Positions 1-5,211 are shown, numbered from the stretch's first letter. The stretch is DNA of 5,219 nucleotides from Candidatus Moranbacteria bacterium GW2011_GWE2_36_40 (GCA_000991645.1 LBRX01000063.1:1-5219), one strand, 5' to 3'. Notes: generated by a model from the sequence alone, not told the origin. Made by a program: numbers and translations.

Positions 1-81
1 TGGTTAACTAAAAATCCTAAAATTCTAAAAGGGAAGGTTGGGTTTAGCTGGATACAAAAGATTGAATGTAGAAGTAATTAA
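1..81 (+). CDS. Possible C-terminal tail of a plus-strand gene (partial)
   Basis: Reading from the first base, frame 1 is open for 26 codons and ends in TAA at 79-81. The peptide is mixed and lysine-rich, with pieces such as KNPKILKGKVGFSW and IQKIE, which looks more like a real protein end than random translation of AT-rich DNA. No start is visible because the reading frame enters from outside the window. It would converge with the minus-strand gene ending at 111. The family cannot be identified from so short a piece, and a chance open frame is possible. Confidence 0.3.
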   Translation, partial: WLTKNPKILKGKVGFSWIQKIECRSN

Positions 82-110
82 TTTGATTTGGTATTACAAG
101 TCAATGGCTT

Positions 111-440
111 TTAGGCGGCTTGTCTGAAGTCATCATCATAGGTGTCTGCAGCAGAAAATTGTTTTTTAGCCTCAAAAACAAAAAATTTTTCGTCATCTTC
201 AAGTCCACCACACAACTCGAATTCATCATCCCCTTTCGCAACAATAATGTCATTAAACTTACTCGCAGCAGGAGATTCTTTTTTGATACTTGCGATTGAT
301 CCATCTCCATTAAATTCCAACCCAAGCTCTCGATATCTTTTGCTTTCCTCTGGAACAAGTTCTATTTTTCTGAAAATTTTACGAAAAAATTTTGCTTCCT
401 GATTGGTTCTCTCTGGAAATATTTCGAAAGGATTAGACAT
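111..440 (-). CDS. Acidic hypothetical protein, 109 aa
   Basis: I do not recognise this protein. It has 109 residues, starts MSNPFEIF and stops with TAA. The N-terminal third (about residues 10-40) is charged and probably helical, with the repeated FRKI pattern KFFRKIFRKIELVPEE. The middle (about 42-75) has a short beta-like pattern with EFNGDGSIASIKK. The C-terminal half is strongly acidic (GDDEFELCGGLEDDEKFF) and ends in a flexible DDDFRQAA. There is no signal peptide or membrane segment, so it should be cytoplasmic. The ATG at 440 is supported by a good promoter at 481-508 and a 5' leader of about 35 bases, although no Shine-Dalgarno sequence is seen. It lies 155 bases downstream of the cysteine-rich membrane protein gene, and its own promoter suggests separate transcription. 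No function is proposed. Confidence 0.7.
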   Translation of the reverse strand: MSNPFEIFPERTNQEAKFFRKIFRKIELVPEESKRYRELGLEFNGDGSIASIKKESPAASKFNDIIVAKGDDEFELCGGLEDDEKFFVFEAKKQFSAADTYDDDFRQAA

Positions 441-480
441 ATCTTTTTTTGTTATTATCTTTAAATTAAACCTATTTTAT

Positions 481-508
481 ATTATATACCCTCCTAAAAT
501 CAACGCAA
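481..508 (-). promoter_or_regulatory. Promoter of the 109-aa acidic protein gene
   Basis: On the minus strand a perfect TATAAT (481-486) lies 16 bases downstream of TTGCGT (503-508), a fair match to TTGACA. Transcription would begin near 474, leaving a leader of about 34 bases before the ATG at 440. The rest of the 441-595 gap shows no gene and no convincing terminator for the upstream gene. Confidence 0.55.
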
Positions 509-595
509 TAAGTACTTATAAAAAATATACCTTTTTCAGGGAAACAAGCACAATAAGCACGTCAACAGCACGAGCACACTGCGAAAAGAGCTTTT

Positions 596-1153
596 TTAGC
601 TTTTTTGCTTCTGGCATGCCAGCCTTATATTGTCATCAACAATGACTCCACAAATTGAAATATCCCGATTATTTAATGATTGATGTTTGAAGCAATAATC
701 TCGTTCGAGATCCTCCAAATCATCACAATTTTTTGTAATCAATTTGGCGTTTTCTATTCCGCAATATTCTTTGCAATATTCCAAGTCATACAGATCACTA
801 AATTCTGAACAATTCCCTTTACAGTCAACATCAGCCAGATCCAAATATGAACCATCTTCTGTGCTATCCACTGATACATCGCCAGAAGTTTCAGAAACAT
901 CCGCAGCAGAAACACTTTTGATGTTTTCCGCGGAAGAAACATTTTTATTTATCTCAATATCAGCAACTTGTTTAAAATCATCTTGCTTTACGTCTTGCTT
1001 TACGTCTTGCTTTACATTTTGCTTTACGTCTTGTTTTATCGGGATAATATTTTCACTTTTATCTCTTACCCACATCTTTTGTATCGCATAGAGACCAGTG
1101 ATGCTTAAAATTACCACGATAAATATTACTAACAACAAGTTCTTATTCATCAT
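596..1153 (-). CDS. Single-pass membrane protein with KQDV repeats and a cysteine-rich C-terminus, 185 aa
   Basis: Residues 5-24 form one hydrophobic helix (LLLVIFIVVILSITGLYAI) followed by KMWVRDK, which fits an N-terminal anchor with the rest of the protein outside the cell; no clear signal-peptidase site follows. Residues 40-59 are five four-residue repeats (KQDV, KQNV, KQDV, KQDV, KQDD), then a Ser/Asp/Glu-rich linker runs to about residue 110. The C-terminal part has eight cysteines (111, 115, 127, 131, 143, 154, 168, 180), including two CxxxC pairs and spaced units of the form C-x-D-L-E-D-...-R-D-Y-C-F. Such spaced cysteine units occur in uncharacterised secreted proteins of Patescibacteria and archaea. 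An even number of cysteines suits disulfide bonding or metal binding, which is inference. The start is ATG at 1153 (ATG at 1150 is equally possible). It lies five bases after the stop of the surface protein, so the two are probably co-transcribed. Function unknown. Confidence 0.8.
   Translation of the reverse strand: MMNKNLLLVIFIVVILSITGLYAIQKMWVRDKSENIIPIKQDVKQNVKQDVKQDVKQDDFKQVADIEINKNVSSAENIKSVSAADVSETSGDVSVDSTEDGSYLDLADVDCKGNCSEFSDLYDLEYCKEYCGIENAKLITKNCDDLEDLERDYCFKHQSLNNRDISICGVIVDDNIRLACQKQKS
981..1040 (-). repeat. 12-bp tandem repeat encoding KQDV units
   Basis: Five consecutive 12-bp units occupy this stretch. On the plus strand the first two are identical (TCTTGCTTTACG), the third and fourth differ by one base each, and the last is more diverged. 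Each unit encodes four residues (KQDV or a variant), so gain or loss of units would keep the frame and change only the length of the linker between membrane anchor and cysteine-rich domain. Confidence 0.9.
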
Positions 1154-1158
1154 CTATT

Positions 1159-2382
1159 TTATTTCACAATATAATGAATTGTTTTTGATTTTTTTCCTGT
1201 TTTTGTATCAAGCGCATACCAATTATAAGTACCACTTTGTTTGCTATAATTATATTGAATTGCAAAACTTCCTTTGCTATCGGTTGTCACAGGAACAGCT
1301 TTGTTGAATCCACCCTCTAACTTAGAAAAGAATACCAACACAGTTGATTTCTTTGAAAAATTTTTCCCGGATTGAGTAAAAATATCCCCACGATGCACGA
1401 TCGACTTTGAATTTTTTATTGCTCTCACGGGATTAGGGGTAACTGTTACAGTTTTTTTAAATACATCAGACTCTGAACCATCAGCCGATTTGAATTTAAT
1501 ATAATATCTTCTTTTTATTTTTTTGCTATTATCCTTAAATTTAATTGTTTTACTGTCAGAAATTGATTCCCATGACCCCCCAGAAAAATCAGAGTGTGTA
1601 GAAATCTTAAATTTAGTAGCATTTGAAATATTGTCAAATTCTATTTTTATTTTTTCCAAACTGGTTTTGCCTGATCGTACATATTTTTTTGGAAATGACA
1701 CACGAACATCATCAAATAATTGTGAATCAGATACCAGATCAGTCGCTGTTGCTGCAAAATAAGTTGCGTGATTAGCAGTAAAGTTGCAAATACCACCATT
1801 GACCACGCAAGTATCTTCATTTACCCATTCATTTTGACCCTCGCCGAGCGATTTTATTTTTAATATTTTTCCATTGTACTCATCGCCCACATTAAGATTA
1901 AATGCAACGGGCTGACTAAAACTCAAATTCATCCCTGAAATACCTAGCATTAATTTGCCTACCACATCTCCATCAAGATTACCTTTTGCAAGACTAGTTA
2001 TATCGTAATCTTGAGCGGTCAGTCGATAAAATGCAAAATTTCCTCCATCATTTTTAGTGACAATTGTACCACTTGGAAAAGTAACAGCATTACCATTGCC
2101 GTTGATTGTCCAGTTACGTTCTATTTCTACAGAATTAGCTGTTGCAATGTTTGTCAATGTCATTCCTGTCGCAGAAGGAACCTGTGCCAAAAGATCCGAC
2201 GTATAATCAGTTTTATTTCCGATACTATCACCCACCATAACCGTTACAGTCCAAACTCCTTCTTTACTTCCGGATGATAAGTCAAAATTACAAGTGAAAA
2301 TTCCACTATTTTTATCGCCACTTACAAGAGTTGGCCAGCAATCCTGATACTGACTACTAATCAAAGGAGTAATTCTAATCAT
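1159..2382 (-). CDS. Surface protein segment 3: module 2 and C-terminal domains, 407 aa from the first ATG
   Basis: The ATG at 2382 is probably internal, because the frame is open upstream through the second 100-bp repeat to a TAA beside the frame break. The first 85 residues are the rest of module 2 (DCWPTLVSGDKNSG, FTCNF, VWTVTVMVGDSIGN), related to module 1 but clearly diverged outside the repeat. Residues 88-215 form a separate beta domain with FSQPVAFNLNVGDEYNG and a CxxxxxxC pair in TCVVNGGICNF, ending in HATYFAATA. Residues 225-315 resemble a fibronectin type III-like fold (YYIKFKSADGSESD). Residues 318-407 form a final beta domain (HRGDIFTQSGKNFSKKSTV, GTYNWYALDTKTGKKSK) ending in YIVK. 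Tandem beta domains of this sort are common in envelope proteins of Patescibacteria. No enzyme motif is visible. Confidence 0.75.
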   Translation of the reverse strand: MIRITPLISSQYQDCWPTLVSGDKNSGIFTCNFDLSSGSKEGVWTVTVMVGDSIGNKTDYTSDLLAQVPSATGMTLTNIATANSVEIERNWTINGNGNAVTFPSGTIVTKNDGGNFAFYRLTAQDYDITSLAKGNLDGDVVGKLMLGISGMNLSFSQPVAFNLNVGDEYNGKILKIKSLGEGQNEWVNEDTCVVNGGICNFTANHATYFAATATDLVSDSQLFDDVRVSFPKKYVRSGKTSLEKIKIEFDNISNATKFKISTHSDFSGGSWESISDSKTIKFKDNSKKIKRRYYIKFKSADGSESDVFKKTVTVTPNPVRAIKNSKSIVHRGDIFTQSGKNFSKKSTVLVFFSKLEGGFNKAVPVTTDSKGSFAIQYNYSKQSGTYNWYALDTKTGKKSKTIHYIVK

Positions 2383-2956
2383 GCTCTTCCATGCAGACTC
2401 TCCATCTCCAGTGTAAGATACTCCTGTTTGATCATCAGCAAGTCCAACTGTAACAGAAATTGTTGCATTTCCTTATCTTCGGAAGTTGCGACATTTGTAA
2501 GTATTGTTCCGCTTGCTTGGGACACTTGCGCAGTAATTTCATTTACATATAATTCAGTATCTTCATTGAATTGTTTTGAATCATAATCAGCAATGTTTCC
2601 AATAATATCTCCTGCCATTACAATAAATTTCCACTCTCCTGAAGCAGACCATTGAGGTACTGTAAAATTACATGAAAATACACCACTGTTTTTATCGCCA
2701 CTTGTAAGGGTTGGCCAGCAATTATAATATTGATCATTTTTAGAAACCGACTGCAATCTAATCATGCTCTTCCATGCAGACTCTCCATCTCCAGTGTAAG
2801 ATACTCCTGTTTGATCATCAGCAAGTCCAACTGTAACAGAAATTGTTGCATTTCCTCCTCATCAGCCAAAACATTATTCACAAAAAAACTTACACCAAAA
2901 ATAGCAATGCACACGGTAACAATTAACCATAACCCTCTTTTTAACAATGTTTTCAT
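1159..2956 (-). CDS. Secreted modular surface protein, one gene broken by two identical frameshifts
   Basis: Three consecutive open frames make one protein if one base is restored at each of two places. At both, the minus strand reads GGAAATGCAAC. Adding one A (or G) to that run joins the upstream frame to a downstream frame reading E-N-ATISVTVGLADDQTG. The sequence from the ATG at 2956 to the TAA at 1159 is 1798 bases, so two added bases give exactly 600 codons (599 residues). The rebuilt protein has a signal peptide (1-31), module 1 (36-163), module 2 (164 to about 276), a middle domain (to about 410), a fibronectin-like domain (about 420-510) and a C-terminal beta domain (about 511-599). 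It has no C-terminal anchor. The gene has a good upstream promoter and is followed after five bases by the membrane protein gene. The breaks may be sequencing or assembly errors, real inactivation, or recoding. Its role is probably at the cell surface (adhesin or envelope component), by inference only. Confidence 0.72.
2374..2473. repeat. 100-bp perfect direct repeat, copy in module 2
   Basis: This stretch is identical, base for base, to 2757-2856. It encodes the first part of module 2 (ATISVTVGLADDQTG to AWKSMIR). The flanking module sequence is only moderately conserved, so the identity ends sharply on both sides. The same short base run that breaks the frame lies at its right end. Confidence 0.97.
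2379..2765 (-). CDS. Surface protein segment 2: module 1
   Basis: The first ATG in this frame is at 2765, but the frame is open upstream through the first 100-bp repeat, back to a TGA just before GGAGGAAAT. It encodes a beta-rich module with ATISVTVGLADDQTG, an NCWPTLTSGDKNSG motif and a second cysteine in FSCNF. These cysteines (about residues 80 and 96 of the rebuilt protein) are spaced as in module 2 and could form a disulfide. The module then runs through EWKFIVMAGDIIGNIADY and ends near TILTNVATSEDKE, after which the frame breaks again. The stop codon overlaps the next ATG as ATGA. Confidence 0.65.
   Translation of the reverse strand: MIRLQSVSKNDQYYNCWPTLTSGDKNSGVFSCNFTVPQWSASGEWKFIVMAGDIIGNIADYDSKQFNEDTELYVNEITAQVSQASGTILTNVATSEDKEMQQFLLQLDLLMIKQEYLTLEMESLHGRA
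2757..2856. repeat. 100-bp perfect direct repeat, copy in module 1
   Basis: This is the second copy of the 2374-2473 repeat, offset by 383 bp. That offset is one base short of 128 codons, which matches a single lost base per module. A further short block of high similarity (TTTTTATCGCCACTT and TTGGCCAGCAAT on the plus strand) follows in both modules. Confidence 0.97.
2762..2956 (-). CDS. Surface protein segment 1: signal peptide
   Basis: As read without correction this is a 64-residue frame. Residues 1-31 are a classical Sec signal peptide: basic start (MKTLLKR), hydrophobic core (GLWLIVTVCIAIFGVSFF), and a cleavage site after VLA just before DEE. From about residue 36 the frame is probably wrong. 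The remaining residues (EMQQFLLQLDLLMIKQ and onward) are the first 100-bp repeat read in another frame. The TGA stop at 2762-2764 overlaps the ATG of the next frame as ATGA. No Shine-Dalgarno sequence precedes the start; the leader is A/T-rich. Confidence 0.7.
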   Translation of the reverse strand: MKTLLKRGLWLIVTVCIAIFGVSFFVNNVLADEEEMQQFLLQLDLLMIKQEYLTLEMESLHGRA

Positions 2957-3004
2957 TTTTATTTTTTTAATTTAATATATTTAAAAAAAATTCTTCTTAC
3001 AAGA

Positions 3005-3034
3005 ATTATACCACTAATAATATCATTTAAACAA
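3005..3034 (-). promoter_or_regulatory. Extended -10 promoter of the surface protein unit
   Basis: On the minus strand, TGG-TATAAT forms a perfect -10 box (3005-3010) with a TGn extension. TTGTTT (3029-3034) at 18 bases is a weak -35. The predicted start is near 2998, about 42 bases before the ATG at 2956. It would drive the surface protein and the membrane protein behind it. Confidence 0.6.
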
Positions 3035-3343
3035 ATATTAGTATGGGTTGATAACAAACAACACAATCACAACGTGGTCTCAATTTAATACAATAAAAAA
3101 TATCCAAAAAAGCTTCTCTCGCTAATGTGCAAATTTCTTTATTTTTCGATATATAAAACATATAAAATCAACAAAAACCATCTTCTTGGTGGTTTTTGCT
3201 GATTTTATGCGGGCTACCAAGGTCTGGAACCCATAACTTTCAATTAGTATAAGGCTTTTTGAAGATTTGTTCATAGCTGAGATTTGGAGAGGTCGGGTCG
3301 CATTTTTGGAAATTAAGAGACATTACCAGCTCCTTTGTCTTAC
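3035..3343. other. AT-rich intergenic spacer
   Basis: No gene is supported in this stretch. It contains the inverted repeat at 3162-3208 and short open frames on both strands with no recognisable protein character. It separates the terminator of the tspO unit from the promoter of the surface protein unit. Confidence 0.6.
3162..3208 (-). terminator. 19-bp inverted repeat, possible terminator
   Basis: The arms 3162-3180 and 3190-3208 are inverted copies with one difference, around a 9-base loop. In a minus-strand transcript the odd position becomes a G-U pair, so all 19 pairs form; in a plus-strand transcript it is an A-C mismatch. This favours a minus-strand RNA. The far arm ends in TGATTTTAT followed by more T-rich sequence, so it could end transcription, acting as a backup behind the terminator at 3344-3372. 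It could instead be a remnant of a mobile palindrome. Confidence 0.45.
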
Positions 3344-3372
3344 AAAAAAACAGCCCTCAATGAAAAGGGCTG
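3344..3372 (-). terminator. Intrinsic terminator of the tspO unit
   Basis: On the minus strand CAGCCCT and AGGGCTG form a perfect 7-bp GC-rich stem around an 8-base loop, followed directly by seven T. This is a textbook Rho-independent terminator. It lies 163 bases after the tspO stop and about 47 bases after the end of the small gene remnant. Confidence 0.88.
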
Positions 3373-3418
3373 CCTTCTTGATTTTGAAATTTAGCTTTTT
3401 CCAAACATTTTTCTGGAA

Positions 3419-3533
3419 TCATACGCCCAACGCAGGATCAAAATTTTTCCCGACCAACTCAGTCAGCTTATATTTGTATACTGACTGCATTTTGTCATTA
3501 ACCGTGATAATTCTTATTTTTTTGTTTGGACAT
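3419..3533 (-). pseudogene. Frameshifted, truncated remnant of a small conserved protein (VNDKMQ...GKNFDP family)
   Basis: An ATG at 3533 follows the tspO stop by one base and starts MSKQK, but that frame soon ends. If the run of seven A (T run at 3517-3523 on the plus strand) is read as six, the frame continues IRIITVNDKMQSVYKYKLTELVGKNFDPALGV and then stops at 3419-3421. The motifs VNDKMQ, Y-x-Y-x-LT and GKNFDP match, from memory, the N-terminus of a conserved uncharacterised protein that normally continues with a PELTP...LGVFGGKYMTDC region. Here the piece jumps from DPA to LGV and ends, so the rest appears deleted. Without correction, the in-frame part from the ATG at 3490 is 23 residues. 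Tight spacing suggests it was the second gene of the tspO unit. The family assignment should be tested by search. Confidence 0.45.
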
Positions 3534-3534
3534 C

Positions 3535-4002
3535 TTAATTTAAAATCCAAATTGAATAATTAAGATAACCGGCAAAGCTGACCCAGAAAATATAGGGCGC
3601 CAAGAGCCAGGCGGCCGCTTTGGAAATTTTGGCGAAAACGATGATTGTAGCAAGAATGGCCAGCCAAAGAAAAATCATCTCAAAAAGCGCGCCACCCGGA
3701 GAATGCAGATCGAAAAAGATGATCGACCAAAGCGTATTCAAAACCATTTGAATTCCAAAAGCCCAAAAGGCCAAGCGTTTGCTTTTTCCGCTCTCGTCTG
3801 TCCAGACAAGATAAAGCGCGTAGCCCATCAGAAGAAATAGCGTCGTCCAAACTGGACCAAACACCCACGCTGGTGGATTGAGAGCTGGCTTAACCAGCAC
3901 TGGATACCAATCTCTTACCGAACCAATTGTAAAAAAGCTCCCTAATCCTCCCGCCAACTGCGGGATGATGAGCGAAATGATGAGTTTGTGTATTTTTTTC
4001 AT
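3535..4002 (-). CDS. tspO: TspO/MBR family protein (tryptophan-rich sensory protein)
   Basis: This 155-residue membrane protein has the usual TspO length and five hydrophobic helices (about residues 8-26, 46-66, 77-97, 106-124, 130-152). Family signatures are clear: GSFFT (21-25), WYPVLVKPALNPPAWVFGP (32-50) with the conserved NPP and tryptophans, VWTTLFLLMGYALYLVW, the QMVLNTLWS segment (85-93) and LNYSIWILN at the end. Members sit in membranes and bind porphyrins or haem, and in bacteria they have been linked to tetrapyrrole handling, stress and light or oxygen responses; the ligand here cannot be told. The start ATG at 4002 gives the expected short basic N-terminus (MKKIHK). No Shine-Dalgarno is seen. 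Downstream, after one base, is a broken small gene and then a good terminator. The gene looks richer in G+C than the surface protein region to its left. Confidence 0.95.
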   Translation of the reverse strand: MKKIHKLIISLIIPQLAGGLGSFFTIGSVRDWYPVLVKPALNPPAWVFGPVWTTLFLLMGYALYLVWTDESGKSKRLAFWAFGIQMVLNTLWSIIFFDLHSPGGALFEMIFLWLAILATIIVFAKISKAAAWLLAPYIFWVSFAGYLNYSIWILN

Positions 4003-4019
4003 TTTTTTATTTTTAATTA

Positions 4020-4057
4020 CTGAATTCCCTCCGAAGGCGGGCAGAATTCAGGAATTC
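4020..4057. repeat. Palindromic element with GAATTC repeats in the tspO leader
   Basis: CTGAATTC (4020-4027) and GAATTCAG (4044-4051) are a perfect 8-bp inverted pair. Inside them CCTCC and GGCGG pair over a tiny loop, with a GCA bulge on one side. A third GAATTC follows at 4052-4057. The minus-strand transcript would carry this hairpin 18 bases ahead of the tspO start, where it could affect translation. On the plus strand it is followed by a T-rich stretch, but no plus-strand gene needs a terminator here. It may be a small dispersed palindromic repeat. Confidence 0.6.
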
Positions 4058-4122
4058 TTTTCAGTTTTTTATTTTTTGAATAAAATAACATTTTTGTATT
4101 TTTAAAACTATTTAATGACGGA

Positions 4123-5211
4123 CTATGTCTTTTTGACAATCTTCTTTTCTATAACTTTTATAGTTTCCAAATAATCTTTTTCTGCTGGAGACAAAGTTTT
4201 TACTTGATATTTACGATATTCTTTTTCGGCTTTTTCTATTGCCTTCTCGTGACTTATTTTTCCCGATCCAACCAAAACCCCTTCACCATAATCACCCAAC
4301 AAGCTATCAAGGGCCTTGATATGATTTGCTATATCCATTGTTTGCTTATTCATGGCACGCAATTCTGCCAATTCAAAATATGCCGAGACAAGTCGGTTCA
4401 ATTTTTCCAGTTCTTTAGCAGTCAAATAATTTTTTGCGATACGCACTTCCTCCAATATTGGCAAATCGCCCGCAAAAACTGTCAGACCCATAAACTCTTT
4501 GTTGCTATCAGCATGGCTATAAATAACTTCCGCAGCTGTTTGCTTATGCGTCGCGAAGTGCAGTTTGTTTTGCACAATTTTGAAAAACTCGACTGAGTGC
4601 AAAGATTTTGGATCATAATCCACGCTCGTGGCATAGAGATCCAGAACTTGCCGATACAACATTTTTTCGCTGGAGCGAATATCACGAATGCGAGCCAAGA
4701 GTTTTTTCCAGTACACTCCGCCACCATTATTTTTCAAAAATTCATCATTCATCGTGAATCCTTGAACGAGATACTCACGAAGACGCCCCGTTGCCCAGAT
4801 ACGAAAATTTGTACCTTGAATTGATTTTACGCGATAACCGACGGAGATAATAACATCTAAATTATATGAATTGGTTGGCTTGGTAGAAAAATCGGGATTT
4901 CCGATTTTCTTCATAGAATCATCCTTGCTTAATTCCTTCAGGTTTGTGGCAATTTTTCCGCCAGTCGCTTTCGCGATTTTCTTCATGTCGCTTTCTGAGG
5001 TCCTTCTTACAGCGTAAATTCCTGCTTTTGCAAGGAAATGTATTGCAAGATGTTTTTCGAATTGTATGGACTCAAAACTGTGGGTCTCAGGTATTTCAAT
5101 GTCTATGGCAAAAGACAAGATCCACTGGGAGATTATGCTGCTGTGATTCCAAGGTGGATCACAAAAGCTCTTAATAATGAAGATTTGCCAATCAATGGAG
5201 ATGGAAAACAA
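4123..5211 (-). CDS. rhuM: RhuM family protein with foreign N-terminus (chimeric open frame)
   Basis: Residues from about 99 to 333 match the RhuM family (first named from Salmonella pathogenicity island 3; exact biochemical role unknown). The signatures are KPTNSYNLDVIISVGYRVKS, GTNFRIWATGRLREYLVQGF, LLARIRDIRSSEK, LDLYATSVDYDP, FFKIVQNKLHFATHKQTAAE, MGLTVF, IAKNYLTAKELEKLNRLVSA and GKISHEKAIEKAEKEYRKYQ. The C-terminus looks complete (stop TAG at 4123). RhuM proteins are usually about 330-345 residues and begin with a helix-turn-helix-like region (T-W-L-T-Q-x-Q-x-A-x-L-F); here that region is missing. Residues 57-98 instead read as a thermosome fragment, and residues 1-56 are the antisense of an epimerase, so the ATG at 5211 is not a natural start. 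If expressed, ATG at 4914 (MKKIGNPDF) is a candidate start for a 263-residue truncated product. It shows no promoter or ribosome site of its own. Confidence 0.8.
   Translation of the reverse strand: MFSISIDWQIFIIKSFCDPPWNHSSIISQWILSFAIDIEIPETHSFESIQFEKHLAIHFLAKAGIYAVRRTSESDMKKIAKATGGKIATNLKELSKDDSMKKIGNPDFSTKPTNSYNLDVIISVGYRVKSIQGTNFRIWATGRLREYLVQGFTMNDEFLKNNGGGVYWKKLLARIRDIRSSEKMLYRQVLDLYATSVDYDPKSLHSVEFFKIVQNKLHFATHKQTAAEVIYSHADSNKEFMGLTVFAGDLPILEEVRIAKNYLTAKELEKLNRLVSAYFELAELRAMNKQTMDIANHIKALDSLLGDYGEGVLVGSGKISHEKAIEKAEKEYRKYQVKTLSPAEKDYLETIKVIEKKIVKKT
4918..5045 (-). pseudogene. Fragment of a group II chaperonin (thermosome) subunit
   Basis: In the same frame as the RhuM piece, about 42 residues read IHFLAKAGIYAVRRTSESD, then MKKIAKATGGKIATN and LKELSKDD. 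This matches the thermosome/CCT segment usually written HYLAKxGIYAVRRVKKSDMxKLAKATGA, in the apical domain around residues 300-345 of a roughly 540-residue protein. Nothing of the rest of the chaperonin is present on either side. Group II chaperonins are typical of archaea; only a few bacteria carry related forms. The fragment therefore comes from another gene and possibly another organism. It merges with RhuM sequence at LSKDDS and with epimerase sequence at about 5035-5049. Confidence 0.85.

Noticed and set aside
744..1091. 115-residue plus-strand open frame rich in SCFTSCFT repeats
   Set aside because: It is the antisense reading of the KQDV repeat and cysteine-rich protein, which has a membrane anchor, good composition and operon context.
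2855..2864. TGA read as glycine (Gracilibacteria/SR1 code) to explain the surface gene breaks
   Set aside because: The second break has TAA at the matching position, and reading TGA as an amino acid does not join the frames at either break.
2762..2956. Out-of-frame helix-like peptide EMQQFLLQLDLLMIK... present twice, as a possible real repeated peptide
   Set aside because: It is duplicated only because the DNA repeat is exact. The alternative frame gives beta-rich sequence that continues smoothly into both modules, and a one-base repair makes the whole gene open.
3209..3285. tRNA-like sequence on the minus strand ending GGTTCCAGACC...GTAGCCCGCA
   Set aside because: The end resembles a T-loop plus acceptor strand, but the T-stem does not pair properly, the 5' acceptor partner matches in only about four positions, and no D-arm or anticodon arm can be drawn. 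I do not call it a tRNA or a tRNA attachment site.
3267..3563. 98-residue plus-strand open frame
   Set aside because: It runs across a strong minus-strand terminator, the broken minus-strand gene and the end of tspO, has no recognisable domain, and looks like chance.
4020..4080. Plus-strand terminator (palindrome followed by T-rich sequence)
   Set aside because: No plus-strand gene lies upstream to be terminated, and the T-rich part begins several bases after the stem and is interrupted.
5044..5211. First 56 residues of the RhuM open frame as a novel N-terminal domain
   Set aside because: The opposite strand reads as a well-conserved epimerase over the same bases, so this stretch is antisense translation.
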